Positions 23,223 to 37,113 are shown, counted from the stretch's first letter. The stretch: 64,000 nt of DNA from Paulownia fortunei (GCA_019321725.1 CM033122.1:17262274-17326273); one strand, 5' to 3'. Translations and numbers: made by a program. The notes: a model not told the origin generated them from the letters alone.

Positions 23223-24863
23223 CACACATGCTGTTTCTGTTAAATGTTAATGTTCCCCCGGTGAGCGCATCTTGTTGTGACCCTTCCAATGCCACTCAAC
23301 AAAAGGAATGGCTTCATCTATGTTATAGCCACTTGTCCATGTTACTGTCATCTGCAAAGTGCAACCCAAATATAGCAAATGCAATAAAGCTCCACATATG
23401 CAATGATATAACTATTAGCAGAGTAAAAAGTATTAAACCATTCAAAAGCTTTTAAATTGACGTATTTTCCGTTCAAATAGGTAAATAAATCAATAGATAA
23501 AATACCAAAAACCTACTCCAGATTCTTACTTCATTCCAAGACTTTCCTTGAGCGAGGCGAGGATAAAGTGGTGCTTTAGGATTCACAAATAATATGGAAT
23601 TTGATACTGCCACCAGTTGTGGCTGCAAAGATCAGTACCAATTTAGCACAAAGAGAAAGTGCTTCTGGGCTTCAAGAGTCAGAATGGTGTATACATTCAA
23701 ATATTGAAAGAGAGCACCAAACATCAGCTGGATACTTATTGAGTTTGGGTTTTAAAGAAACAAATCATTGGCGAGAAGATTAACATTACATACATTTGAT
23801 AATCCGCCTCCAAACAACGCAAAAGAGAAATCTGCTCGCTGATTGATTAACTGGAACTTCAATGAAGCTTTCCCAGTCTTTGCATAGCCAGAATTGGAGG
23901 AATTTGCAAACTGGTACTGAAATGACAACAAATATGTTTAGTTTGAGTAAGAGTACGAGGAAATAATGCTTCACAATCCAGGTCAGGTATAGCGTATAGG
24001 ATGTTTACACACCTTTATTGGGGCAGTGCAAATGTGTGGAGCTTGTTCCTTAGGGTTGTTTTCCATGTAACAAATTGATCCACTGATTATCCAACATTCA
24101 TTTCATTAGTAATATAAGGAAACTGTAGGACAAATTTTCTGCAGCTTTTTGTTTGCATGATCTTAATTTTTTAACTACGACATGGAAAAATAATCCAATA
24201 CAAAGAGGGTGGACTTCAAGATCAGCATTACATAGACTAACCACAAACAGATGTATATTTAGAAAGGTCATAGAAGCAGGGATATTACTTGAATTTTGCC
24301 GGAGAAAATACCCCAATCCAATTATCATTTGAGGGTTCATCATTTTCAAATTCCACAACAACCCATTCAGTATCCTCACCCTGTGATCAACATATGACAA
24401 ACAAAAGTATCAGTTTCCTACTGCTCCAAGGAGTGACAACGTATTTCTAACATAAAGTTACAGCCTTTTAAATACTATATTATAGGAAAATCCACCCTAG
24501 GTGATGGAGCCACCTGAATTACAAACTTAATTACTCATATCAAAAATTTCGAACATTGATTAAAGCCAAAGAAAAATATTAATCTGAGATCAAATTAATA
24601 AATGAGAAAGACAAAAAGTCAGAGCAAAGGAAACAAAAAACACAATAAACAACAAAATGGCTCCATACGTTCAGTCCAAGAACAAGAGGTGAGGCTTTAA
24701 TGGAGGCTGAATCCCTGAGGGCAAGAGTGGTTTTATCTATTGCAATCTTTGACAAAGGCTGCTCCCCAATTGCAGAATGAGCTAAAACAGCAACCCCATT
24801 GAAGCTTAATAGCAGACTAAAGAGAAACACTTCCACTCTCAAGAGAAAGTGGTTCTTCTTCAT
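23223..24863 (-). CDS. Purple acid phosphatase, PAP1/PAP27 group, N-terminal six exons (3' end lost at the gap)
   Basis: The exons on the minus strand are 24863-24669, 24380-24289, 24082-24013, 23916-23794, 23622-23530 and 23351-23223. All have GT..AG borders and phases that fit (195, 92, 70, 123, 93 and 129 nt). The protein starts MKKNHFLLRVEVFLFSLLL, a signal peptide for secretion. It continues with HSAIGEQPLSKIAIDKTTL, GEDTEWVVVEFEN, DNWIGVFSPAKF, HICTAPIK, TGKASLKFQLINQRADFSF and MTVTWTSGYNIDEAIPFVEW. These are the conserved N-terminal (fibronectin-like) part of large plant purple acid phosphatases. The metallophosphatase domain with its metal ligands is not present; after 23223 only about 300 bp remain before the gap. 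Exon 6 has a 1-base loss in a G-run near 23262 (CCGGGGGAAC), which shifts out of the expected frame. That is either a sequencing error or a real lesion. ATG at 24863 is chosen because it starts the signal peptide. Confidence 0.85.
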
Positions 24864-26310
24864 TCTTTTCTGGAGTATGCTTATATTTTCGCGCGCACAC
24901 GCAAGCACAAGTGTTTTCACACTTTTGAATGAAACCCAGGAATAAAGGGAGAAAATATTGACTCTTGGATTACCCTTTAATTATTTTTTCATTTTTGCAG
25001 CAAGACTTTTTCGAAAATTTTAAGAGGGTGAAGGGATAAGCATTTGAGCAGGATATCAGTAAAGATGCCAATTGCCAGGAAGTTTTCGAGGGAGAAAAGG
25101 TAGTTGACTTATGACTGAATGCCTTTGAGAGTTGAAATTGCTAATGCTAAGCCGGCGGAAAAAACGAAGAAAGTTAGGCAAATCGGGTGAAATGAAATTT
25201 ACCTCCCCGTGAAATAGGAAAATGCCAAAAAAAACCCTGAACAGAAAAACAAAAGATTAAAAAGCCTTCCTATGATTTTAAAAAGATGCAAAAAAAAAAA
25301 AACCCTCAAGACAACCAATGGACTACACCTTTGCTTTGATGCGAATTTTATTTAATTTTTATCTATAAAAAGACAGTTATATCCTTATCTATAATATACC
25401 ATTGAATCTTACTTGATAGAGATCATCATCTACGTCTTGTTTGATGAAAATCTTGTTGGGAAATCAATTGTAATATAATTATTGAAAATATTTGACCACT
25501 CTCAAGATACAATGATCAATTTTTGAGATAGTAGTACTATAAGTCTTAAGAATTATGAACCACACAAAATGTTTTAAACTCTTTCCAAGTAATGAATATG
25601 AGATAGAAATGCAGGGATAAGAATAAATTAAAATTTTATTTATTATTGTTGAAAAGTGGGTAAGGTTGCGATGACTGAACATACATATCTGACCACTTGC
25701 AGTTAACTAGACATACATATATGTCTTGTGATGACTGGACATACACATTTGTTATTTCATTTAGTCAACAATTCACTTCTTTTCTTTCACTTGGTCAGAA
25801 GTTGAATGAGTCATACCTTTTGAACAGTTAACAACTAACATTTTAGTTGCCACTTAGCGCCATGTGTCATTGTTTAAATAACTCCACTTGTCACATTTTG
25901 ATGGAAATACAATAATTTTTTTATAAAATTTTTTAATTTATTTTTTATTAAAAAATATAAAGAGTTTTGGGCTAATCCAACCCAAGTTCATGCCCAGGCA
26001 TGCACCTGTATGGGCTTTGGTTCAAGCCTATTAGGATGTAAGTCTTCCCCCTTTCAAAAATTATTAGTACCCCTTGAGGCCAAACCCAAGTATCCAACTT
26101 AAATGAAATAAGGTGGTCTCAATTCTTTATAATTTTCAAGGTTGGATATATGAGTCTTTCCACAATTTTTCAATTCAAAAATTACATTTTGTAAGTAGCT
26201 CACTTTTGGCATTAGTTTGTTGTTCACCTGAAATTGATTTTGAAAAATCAAATACACTAAACTTGTTTACCCGTGATGTAGATTATGTTTTACCAAATAA
26301 TTTATATTTT
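24864..26310. other. Region upstream of the phosphatase gene, no further gene
   Basis: The first few hundred bases should hold the phosphatase promoter. A TATA-like GAAAATATAAG lies on the minus strand near 24885, only about 20 bp before the ATG, so it cannot be taken as the core promoter. Beyond about 25200 the sequence is AT-rich with no exon recognised. Confidence 0.45.
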
Positions 26311-26456
26311 CATTAAATAGAATCCACTTAAATTATTGTCAAAACTTGATATAAACCCAACTTTAAAACCAAATTCCAATAATCATTAAATAGAATCCAC
26401 TTAAATTATTGTCAAAACATGATATAAACCTAACTTTCAAACCAATTTCCAATAAT
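26311..26456. repeat. 73-bp tandem duplication
   Basis: CATTAAATAGAATCCACTTA begins at 26311 and again at 26384. The two 73-bp copies differ at a handful of positions (for example AACTTGATA versus AACATGATA). The first copy follows an open frame that stops in it; no function is apparent. Confidence 0.9.
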
Positions 26457-26929
26457 CAGCCACATGAATAAAATTAATGCATGAGTATACAAAAACTGAA
26501 AAGAGTTGAAGTGGAAATCTATTGCATCAAGTAAGGTAGATTGTGGCTTTAAACCTTTTTTAATGGAATATTGTTGGATTTACTTAGCAAATCAATGAAT
26601 GCGATGTCTTGAACTGCTCAACCATTGGTGTAAACAAAGGCTACCCACATAATAACTTCCCTTTATTCTCACGGTTGTTTCTATTTTGTCATAAGCTACA
26701 TGTTAGATTCATAAGTGTTTTAAAGAAGCAACCCTACTTCACACTTATACAGGTGATCTCATATAAAAAATATCTTGTCACGTTCTACTTGACAGTATAA
26801 GAATCATTAGAAGTATATATAACTTAACATCAATACATGTAACATGTAACACTTATCTATCATAGGAATGAGATAACTCCTAAGTGCTTGTCTAAATCTT
26901 CATAACTAACTATACCATTGATGTATGAT

Positions 26930-29900
26930 CTTGGGATCTTCAATTAACAAGGTGTGCTTACCAGTATGAAGATTCTCTATTTTGTAGATTATAGGCACTA
27001 TACTTAATCTCTACCTAGACTTTTAGTTAACAACTCTGCAACATTCTTCTTTGATTTCAATAATCGATGGAGATAATTCTATTATAGATCAACTCCCTTA
27101 TGGTATTATATCTTCGATGTATATGTTGAGACTTACCATTATGCATACTATTTTGTGTCATTCCAATAGCCAATTTGACTATCATAATGTATCATAATTA
27201 TAGGTGTCAACATAATCCAATAAGTAATATCCTCTAAGAAATTATGAAGTCATTATGCTTCTTCTCCAACTTAATCTAAATCTATTAACTTTAGTTTCAT
27301 AGTAGATTGAGCTATAAAAGTTGTTTAGCAGATTTTCATGACAGCTCCACCACTAATGATAAAAATATAACTATTAGTGGACTTAGAGCCTTTCATGTCC
27401 GATATCCAATTCGCATTACTATATCCTTCTAATAAAGTTGGATATCTTCCACAATACATTCATGCTTTAAGTGAATATTAGATATCTAAGAATTTTTATC
27501 AATATTTTTCAATTGTCATTGCTAGGATTACTTGTAAATCTACTTAGTTTATCAAGCGAGTAAGTAATATCCAGATATGTGTATTTCTTGATGTACATCA
27601 AACTGCTTATTATTCGAGAATATTTCAACTGCAATATAGGCTATCCTTGGTTCATAGCCAAATGTAAACTTAAGTCTATTGATGTTTTAATTGTAGAATT
27701 GTCATATGCATTATATTTCTCAAGTAGGGCTGATCATAAACCGCTTGAACTGTCCAAACCACATTGCACCGCATCATTGTTGTTGATTTGTTAACAAGCT
27801 GTGATTAAGAAAATTAAATCATAACTACACCATTTAAGTGGTTTGTGGCAGTATGAAATCCAATCAAACCACACAGCACCATTCTTTAATTTATAAAATC
27901 AGTTTGGTTGCTTTGATTATATTAGTTGAGTTGTTGACCAACTCAAATCAACCACACCCTAGCCTTCTCATCTCAACAATCAGCCTTCTACTCTTATCTT
28001 TCCATTTTTCTCACCATTCACTAACTTCTCTCAAGTCTCAAGCACTTAGCCTCCCCTCACGATCATCAACTTCATCAAACTCATTTCACTCTCTAAAAAG
28101 AAATTGAAGCGCAAAAGCACCTTAGTTTCTCAATTCCACTATTGCACCCTTCTTCTCTCCTTATCTAGTATAAATCTTTCTCATAAAGTTGAGACTTACA
28201 TGTTCCAAAATTTAATAGACAATTTTTTGTGGCCATAATTTGAAAATGAAAATAGGAAAAAAATCATATTGTTTAGGGGGTATTAGAGACTTTTGATTTA
28301 GAACTAAAATTGGTTGTATTATTTCAAATGTAAAGACTCTATGAAGAGAATATAGTAATAAAACAAGATATAAAGAAGGTTTTTGATGAAAAAGCAGATC
28401 AACCTATAAATATATATAGATTATGAAAGAGTAGCCCAGTTACTTAAGAAATTTGCGATTTTATGGAGTTACTGAAGTTTAATATACTTTTTCATCTCTT
28501 ACGTCCAAAATAATGTGAGAGATTTTCTACTTTTGTCCTTTATTAATCCTTGTCATTATGTTTAAAATGATTCTTTTAGTTTTATAGTTTTGAAAATTTA
28601 GTAATTTTTTTCATTAGAAATTGCTAAACAACCTAAAAATGCTTAAAACCACATCGTTAGTTTTATTTAACAAAAAATTTAATTGAAATTGACTTTTAGT
28701 AAAACTGCATATGGCAATTCAATTTGAAATTAATAAAAAAACTACAAAACTACAACATGATCACCATTTTCTCAAGTATTGTCTCGATATAATGAGACTA
28801 CAATAGCACAAGTCCATTAGATGTTTTAGTGATCTTAATTCCTATTATGACATCTACTATAGCCATCTCTTTCATGTCAAATTGCTTTGTCAGTATTTTC
28901 TTGGTAGTTATGATTATTTCATGATTACTATGCATAATTAACATGTCGTTTTATATAGACAAACAATGGCATAAGAGCTAGGTGTCCATTTATATAAATG
29001 CATTTATCACACTCATTTATTTTGAAACCATTTGGCAACATTGCTTTATCAAAGTTCTCATGCCATTATTTTGGTGTTTGCCTAAGCCTATTTAATGACT
29101 TAACGAGTTTACACATGTTTTTCTCCAGTCTAGGAGCAACAAACCCTCTAGGTTGTTCCATGAATATTTTTTCTTGTAATTCACTATTCAGAAAAGCATT
29201 CTTTACATCCATTAAATGTATCTCAAGATTTTGCAATAAAATTGCAATGAGTACTCTAATGGATGTGATTCTTGTCACAAGTGAATATGTATTGATGAAG
29301 TCAAAGCCTTCATTTTGTTTGAATTTTTTGGCTACTACTCTAGCTTTATACTTGTCAATAGATTTATCAGCGTTATACCTTTTTTTTAGAATCTATTAAT
29401 AACCTAAAGACTTACTACGTGTTGGGAGATCTAACAACTCACATGTATGATTTTTCATATTGAACTCTATTTCACTATTGATAGTTTCTTTCCAAAATGG
29501 AGCTTTTAGACTTATCAATGTTTCATTTGTCTTGGGTTCATTTTCTAACATATAAATCAGAAATTCTGAACTAAAATTTTAGCTATTTTGGTCCTTTACT
29601 GCATTTTGGTTCTTTATCATTTTGATGAGAACCACATGTAGATTTATAAGATGTTTTATGAGAACTTACCTATTTCATTTCTTTATAAGGAATGATTTCT
29701 TCAAAAATACATTCGTTAATTCAATTATTGTGCCCTCATATACATTAGGAATTATTGATTTATACATAATAAATTCTATATACACTATTGTTATTAGCAT
29801 TTCCAAGTAATACATTCATTTTAATAGCCTATTGGCTAAGTATCTCGTGCCAATAAATTGCCCGATTTTGGTGGGTGCAAACTTAATAGGCTTAAATACT

Positions 29901-30004
29901 ACTCTAAACCCACTTTTGATCAACAACGATCCAAACATCAAGTTTTTTTGGATATCAAGACTATGAATCACATCAACTAAGGTTAGCTCTTTACCTGAAG
30001 TCAT
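26930..30004 (-). pseudogene. Shredded Ty1/copia pol, copia remnant 4
   Basis: Reading leftward: 30004-29816 gives the protease/GAG-pre-integrase boundary (SGKELTLVDVIHSLDIQKNL, IKSGFRVVF). About 29570-29400 holds the segment before RT (WKETINSEIEFNMKNHT). 29400-28790 is RT, including 29278-29066 with IRVLIAILLQNLEIHLMDVK, LQEKIFMEQPRGFV and CKLVKSL. About 27600-26930 is the end of RT and RNase H ([36 protein letters not shown]). Most of integrase is missing. The stretch 27720-28770 interrupts the RT/RNase H part with unrelated sequence. It has many stops, and no LTR pair was found. It is diverged from copia copies 1 and 2, so it is a different family. Confidence 0.8.
27726..28200. mobile_element. 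Possible hAT-like insertion within the copia remnant
   Basis: TAGGGCTGATCATAAACCGC at 27726 begins a segment rich in AAACCACA and ACCGC words and unrelated to the flanking copia pol. It resembles the end of plant hAT-type elements. The opposite end and TSD were not located, so limits are tentative. The 89-codon Ser/Leu-rich frame at 27838 is judged incidental. Confidence 0.3.
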
Positions 30005-30489
30005 CTTTCACGAACCCACAACTATTTAATCTGCTGCAATTATCTCTCTAGGGAGCGATGGATATCACTTTGCCCAATCTGACAATATTTAAAGCTGACG
30101 AGTTGTCTGTGTAAAGTTATTTCCATTGGTTGGAATATTGATAAGTTGATTTTATACCAACAATTCATATGCCTTTTTATTAACATTTGATTTTTTTTTC
30201 TAGTGTTTATGTTATTTTTTATGCATTTAGTTTGAAATCTTGTAGGTAATGGCAAAATGAGAAAAAATAAAAATAAACAAAAACTTGGTTGAAATTTTGA
30301 AAGAACCTGCATTGTGCTGCTACTGATGTCAGTATTTGTATTTCATTCATAAGTCTTTACTTTAATATTATATTAACTTTATTCTTAATTTATCGAAAAT
30401 CCAAGAGATAGATCTATAATTTTTATGTTTATCAGAAAATCCAGTTCTTTGATTTCAATGAGAAACATTGAGTTGAAGAATCAAAACTG

Positions 30490-31742
30490 AACTGAAACTT
30501 TCTAGTATGACACATCTTGGTATTTTAGGCATAACTTTTCGCATATATATCATATTGAGATGATTCATAAAGATATAAAAATAGAAGAGATAGAGATACA
30601 ATTCTTATGAAGACACCAAAAGCCATTCTAGCTTAGAAAGTAATGAAAAATTGATTAAAAGAGGTTGCAGGTGTTACAAAAACTGGTTTTGGACAGAATA
30701 TTCAGTACTTAGCTATCCAGTCAGCGCCTAGGCACTGCCATGCAAATAAAAGGGAAAAATGGGTTTTTGCCCTCTTTAGGGAATTTTCTATCTAATTTTA
30801 AGGATCCCAAAGAGCTTCCAAAGACATGCTTGGATGAGAGAAGATGTTCTGGATAGGAGAAGATGTTCTGGATAGAAGGAGACATGCTGGATAGAGAGAG
30901 CCATTATTTAAGACAAGAGAGTCATTCTTGGAGATAAGGAGAGCTTCAACCATTCTTCTCACTTAACAAATTGGTGAACAATTCCCATATTCTTTCTTAT
31001 ATATTTTATGAATTTATATTCATACATGATAAAATAAACATTTCTTTCTAAAGGATGATGTAGTCTTATTTGAACCTATGTTTTGAATTCCAAACAATAT
31101 TAGTTCAAGTTATTGAACTTGTTTCTGCTGTCTTGCTTAGTATTGTATCTTGATTATTTGGTCATTAATTGAGATTGTTGATGTATGATATTCGATACTT
31201 AAGAGATGAAAGATTATGCATGATCATAAGGATAACACAACCTAGGAATCATAGAGTTGACAAGCTTATGAAACTTTTAAAGTTTTGAAGAAGAATTCAT
31301 TGAACATTAGTAGACTTTTATTCTTAAGTTTTTATAGAGATATTAAAATTCATGTTGGAATTCATAGTCAATTCGGCATTCGAGAGAGAGAGAATTGATA
31401 AGCTTAGAAATTCTTAACTTACATGTGTTGTTGACTTGAATTGATATGCTATGGAAGGAAGAACATATGTGATAATTAGGTGAGTCATTCCTCTAGAATT
31501 TCTTGCTTATAAGGTGTTTGTTGTATTAATTCTAAGAACTCCACTATTGGCTTTTGCAATTTTTATCTTATTCTACTTTGTCCATCAATCATCACTTGAT
31601 TTTCTAAATAAAATTAGGACTATTTGAACTATGGTACTTGATGTAATTTTTTATTATAATCCTTGTGGATACGATACTCAATTCACAATTGTATTAAAAC
31701 TTAACACCGTGTACTTGCGGTTTGCAAAATATCTAATGAACA
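30490..31742 (+). repeat. 5' LTR (or most of it) of element A
   Basis: It ends in ATGAACA just before AGTTTTTGGTGCC, the same LTR/primer-site spacing as in element B (GCA|AGTTTTTGGCGCC). The left border is taken from the homology with 2455-3116 and may lie further left. Confidence 0.6.
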
Positions 31743-31748
31743 AGTTTT

Positions 31749-31766
31749 TGGTGCCATTGCCAAGAT
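31749..31766 (+). other. Primer-binding site of element A (decayed tRNA-Asp type)
   Basis: TGGTGCCATTGCCAAGAT matches TGGCGCCGTTGCCGGGGA of element B with several changes, mostly C-to-T and G-to-A transitions. Confidence 0.7.
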
Positions 31767-32059
31767 TGTTTTATCATAATTGCATCAATATTGTTATAAC
31801 ATAGTCTTGATTTTAGTTTAGATTATTTTTACTTTCTTCCCATATGTTGATGTAGCCTTATCTTACATTCGATTATATGTATTTGTATGTGTAAGGCTAG
31901 GAGTCTTAACTTGGGTTATTTTGATCTAAAAATTGAGCAGATTCTTTAAGCTATTAGAGTAGCAAAAAGAGTTGACAATCAAGTTATAACGGATAACATC
32001 AATAATGCTAATGTGAATGTCAATCTTCTATTACAACAACCACCACTATAATGATCTAT

Positions 32060-35000
32060 TCGGGACTATTTTCAACTAACCATAAACAAAAAATACTCTG
32101 GAATAACTCGACAACCGATCAATGCCAACAATCTTGAATTTAAGCCAGCTCTCATTAGCATATTGCAACAAAATTAATTTAGAGAAAGCACATTGGAGGA
32201 TCCTAATGCACACTTAGCCATGGTTTTAGAGATTTGTGACACCATTAAAATAAATGAAGTGTCCGACGATTCCATTAGACTTTGCTTATTTCCATTCTCA
32301 CTCTAGGAAAAAGCTAGGCTATGGTTATAATATTTTACACCATGTAGCATACCGAGTTGGAATGACTTGAAATAAAAATTTCTTACTGAGTACTTTCCAT
32401 CAAGTAAGACACTTCAACTCAAGAGTGAGATGTCTCAATTACGTCAACAAGATTTTGAGCCACTATATGAAGCTTGGGAGAGGTTAAAGATTTTCTAAAA
32501 ATATGTCGTCAACATGGTTATGATGATTGGTAGTAGGTATAATACTTTTACAATGGTTTGAATAGGCAAACTCAAACCATAATAGATGATGTTGCAGGTG
32601 GGACTTTGATGTTTAAGACCACAAATGAAGCCCATATTTTGCTTGAGAAGAAGGTTACTAATAGCTATCAATGGCCTTTTGAGAGGTCTTTCTTTAAAAA
32701 GATTGCCGGTGTTCTTGACGTAGATTTATTTATACAATTAGCTATACAAGTTTATGATATTTCTAAACGATTTGCAGCTTGGACTTCTAACGGAGCTTCT
32801 CAAGGAATGGACTCCATGGCATCCTCTAGCACTTTATTATGGAAACCAAAGGTAATGAGCAAGTAAACTTTGTTAATAACTATAATTTTAATTTCACGGG
32901 AAATTAATTACCTACTCACTACCATCCGAGACTTAGAAATCATGGGGATTTTTCCTATACTAACAATTGAAATGTATTTCAACCCCCACTGAGTTACAAT
33001 AATCCACCATATCCTAACCGTAAAGTAGGTAAGAGAAAAGATATCTTTAGAAGATTTGATCAGCACTTTCATTAGCGAGACAAGAGCCTGATTGAATAAG
33101 GATGAAGCTAAGATAGACAACATTGAGACTCAATTGGGAAAACTAGTTTCAAGTTTAAGAGCTCAAATGAAATCAATGGAGACCCAAATTGGACAGCTTG
33201 CTACTGAATTTAATACTAAAAAATATAAAGAAAACTTTTAAAGTGATATGAAAATCAATCCAAAGGAGTATTACAAAGCCATCCAACTTTGAAGTGGAAC
33301 CAAAATCAAGGGACCGAAAATAAAAAGTTCTAACATTGATGAGCCAATAACAAGTACTTCGAGGAACCAAAGAAAGAAGAAATGAAACCAAATGAACAAA
33401 CAAGGGCTGAGAAGCTAAAATCTACTTCTAACTTTGAAACTTCTAAATTTAAAGTTTCCATTCTTTTTTCAAAAAAAATTCAAAAGAAAAATATTAATTC
33501 ACAATTTGCAAAATTTCTAGAAATCTTCAAGAAATTTATATTATTATTCCTTTCACAGATGCTCCTGAGCAAATGCCCAACTATGCCAAGTTCAAGAAAG
33601 ATGTGATGTCAAGAAAAAGGCTATTGGTGGAGTTTGAAACTGTGAATCTCGCAGAAGAGTGTAGTGCCATTTTATAAAAAAAGTTTCCTCAAAAATTGAA
33701 GGATTCAAGGAGTTACCATTCCTTGTACCATATAAGGATCTTTCTTTGATAAACATTATGTGATCTTGGAGCAATCGTTAATTTGATTCTACTTTCTATT
33801 TTTAGAAAATTAGGAATTAGAGAAGTGAAGCCATCAAGTGTCATCTTGCAATTGGTGGATAGCTCTCTTACCTATTCAAAAGAAGTTGTTGAAGATGTAT
33901 TGGCAAAAGTGGATAAATTCTTATTTTCTATAGATTTTATGGTGTTAGATATGGAGGAAGACCAAGAAATTCTTTTAATTCTTGATCAACTATTCCTTGC
34001 TACAGGGCGTGCTTTGATTGATGTGTAATACGATAAATTAACTCTAAGAGTTAATGAAGATGAAGTGATGTTTAACATTTATCGTGCATTGAAGTTTCAA
34101 TAGGAACCACATACTTGTAATAGGATTGAAATGTTAGAAACTTGCTTACATGATCATTTTTTCAAATAAATTCCTACCGAACCTTTAAAATAATGCGTTG
34201 TTTTTCATAATGCAAGGTAATCACCATGATTTTGAAAATGAGGATTTAATGAATTACTTGCTCTTTCTTGAATCATGAAAGGTGGAGTTGAAGAAGGATA
34301 AATGCCAGAAAGTAATAAGAGATGCCACAATCAAGGAACAAACAATATTACTGGAGGTGAAAGCACTTTTCGAGCATTTGTGGTATGAATTTCTAGGTGC
34401 TAACAATACTTATCTGGTAATTATTTTAACATCCCTATCTCTTTTAGAGGTTGAAAAGTTGCTTCGTATTTTAAGAGAGCATAAATATGCTATTGGTTGG
34501 TCAATTTCTGATTTAAAAAGGTATTAGTCCTTTAATTATCATGCATAAAATTTTAATGGAAGAATCTTACAAACCGTCTATTGAACATTAGCTTAGATTA
34601 AATCCTACAATGAAAGAGGTTGTAAGAATGAAGTCTTGAAATGATTGAATGCTAAAATTATTTATTCAATTTCTCATAGTTCTTGCGTGAGTCTAGTTCA
34701 AGTAATTCCAAAGAACGGTGGCATGACCATAATTCACAATGATAATAATGAACTAATACCTACAAGGATGGTCATAGGTTGACGAGTATGCATTGATTAT
34801 GGAAAACTTAACAAAGCTACTTGTAAGGACCATTTTCCCCTCCCATTTGTTGATGAAGATTAAGAAAAAATAACATTCACATGCCCTTATGGTACTTTTT
34901 TATTTTCAAAGAATGTCATTTGGATTATGCAATGCCCCAACCACATTTCAAAGATGCACGATGACAACTTTTCATGATATGGTGGAGAACATAATGGAAT

Positions 35001-37113
35001 TTTTTTATGATTTTTTAGTTTTTGGCTCCTCATTTGATATATGTCTACATAATCTTTCTCTTATTTTGCAGAGATGTGAGAAGACTAACCTTGTTTTAAA
35101 TTCAGAAAAGTGCCATTTTGTGGTAAAAGAAAATATTATTTTAGGTCACTGAGTGTCCTCTGAAGGACTTGATGTAGACTGAGCAAAAATATTGCTATTG
35201 AAAACCTTCCACCACCAATCAATGTGAAAGTTATTCGTAGTTTTAAAGGATATGCTGGGTTTTATAGAATATTCATTAAGCATTTTTCAAAAAATGTAAA
35301 ACCTTTGTGCATACTTTTAGAAAAAGATAAGGTATTTGATTTTAATGATGATTGCCTACAGGCCTTTGATCACATCAAGAAGGCTCTTATTTCAGCTCCT
35401 ATTATGGTAATACTAGATGGGACCCAACCATTTAAGTTTTCGTGTGATGCTAGTGATTATGCAATTGGAGCGGTGTTAGGACAAAGAAGAGATAAAAAAT
35501 TTAGGGTCATTATGCAAGTTGAACACTTGATGAGTGCCCAACAAAATTACACCACCATTGAAAAAGAATTGTTAGACGTTGTTTTTGTAGTTGATAAATT
35601 CCGTGCTTATCTTATAGGTACCAAGGTGATAGTGTATACCACTCATGTTGCTATTAGGTACATCTTTACTAAGAATACAAAACCAAGGCTAATTTAGTGG
35701 ATACTCATTCTTCAAGAATTTGATTTTGAAATCAAAGATAAAAAAGGAAGTGAAAATATGGTAGCGGATCACTAATCAAGGTTGGAGCAGAAAAAATGAG
35801 AACTTTGAAGGGCCAATTAAAGAATTTTTTCCAGATGAGTTTATTTTGGCAATAAAAAATAATTTACCTTGGTATGCAGATTTTGTAAATTATTTTGTAG
35901 GTGGATTATTACCCCCGGACCTCACATATCATCAAAAGAAAAAAATTCTTACATGATGTGAAATCATATCTATGGGATGACCCCTTGCTTTTTAAAAGGT
36001 ATTCGGATTCTGTGATTTGGAGATGCATGCCAATAGAGAAAAAAATGAAATTCTAAAGCATTGTCATTCATCCCTATGTGGTGGTCATTTTGGACCTACA
36101 AGGACAACTTCTAAGGTATTGCAATCCAGTTTTTATTGGCCAACTTTGTTTAAGGATTATTATGCTTTTATGCAGATATGTGACCGGTGTCAAAAAGCTG
36201 AAATAATTACTAGATATCATTAGTTTCCTTTGACTAACATGATGAAAGTTGAACTCTTTGATGTTTAGGGGATTGACTTCATGGGACGATTTTCTCCATC
36301 AAATAGTCGATCATACATTTTTCTTACTGTGGGTTATATCTCCAAGTGGATAGAAACAATTCCCACACCTACTAATGATGCCAATGTAGTGCTTAAATTC
36401 TTGCACAATCACATTTTCACTCATTTTAGCACACATAGAGCAATTGTAAATGATGAATGTTCTCATTTTTGCAATAAAATGTATAATAACCTTTTGGCTA
36501 AGTATGGTGTTAGACATAAGGTAGCTCTTGGATACCATCCTCAATCAAATGGACAAGTCGGAATCTCAAATTGGGAAGTGAAGCAGATCATTGAGAAAAG
36601 GATAAGCATTAATCAAAATAATTGGGCACATAAGCTTGATGATGCATTACAGGCATACCGCACAACATATAAAACTCCTATAGGCATGTCTCCTTATCGA
36701 TTAATTTATGGAAAAGCTTGTCACCTCCCTGTTGAACTAGAACATAGAGCATATTAGCTGTACAATAATTAAATTTTGATACAAAGGCAATTGAAGAAAA
36801 AAGATTATTGCAACTCAATGAAATGGAGGAATTTAAGCTTGATGCCTATGAAAATGCTAAAATTTATAAAGAAAAAACAAAACAATGGTATGACAAAATT
36901 ATCTTGAGAAGATAATTTTAACCCGGACAACTTGTATTGCTTTTCAATTCTGGATTAAAACATTTTCTAGGGAAATTGAAATCTACATGGTCAGGTCCCT
37001 TCATTGTCAACAATACATTTCCATTTGGGGTGGTTGAGATCAAAGATAAGGATGACATATTACTTCGTGTCAATAGACAAAGGTTGAAACATTATTATGG
37101 AAATAAAATTTGG
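32060..37113 (+). pseudogene. gag-pol: Athila gag-pol of element A, heavily mutated
   Basis: Gag is seen in pieces: LEDPNAHLAMVLEICDTIK, IRLCLFPFSL and LKSEMSQLRQQDFEPLYEAW, then 32558-32866 with RQTQTIIDDVAGGTLM. A protease-to-RT linker is at 33783-34527 (LILDQLFLATGRALIDV; HKYAIGWSISDLK). RT is at 34780-35152, where MSFGLCNAPTTFQRC is kept but the FMDDF catalytic box reads FYDFL, losing the catalytic Asp pair. RNase H is at 35224-35780 (FSCDASDYAIGAVLGQR; IEKELLDVVFVVDKFRAYL). Integrase is at 36017-36757 with a zinc-finger remnant (HCHSSLCGGHFG, CDRCQK), YHPQSNGQV and [20 protein letters not shown]. More than ten stops or shifts are visible. This is a dead copy. Confidence 0.88.

Noticed and set aside
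24098..24400. 100-codon minus-strand frame overlapping phosphatase exon 2
   Set aside because: It reads exon 2 and an intron in the wrong frame; the GT..AG borders and phases of the PAP exons explain the region.
27838..28107. 89-codon Ser/Leu-rich frame
   Set aside because: Low complexity, lies in the hAT-like insertion, no homologous features recognised.
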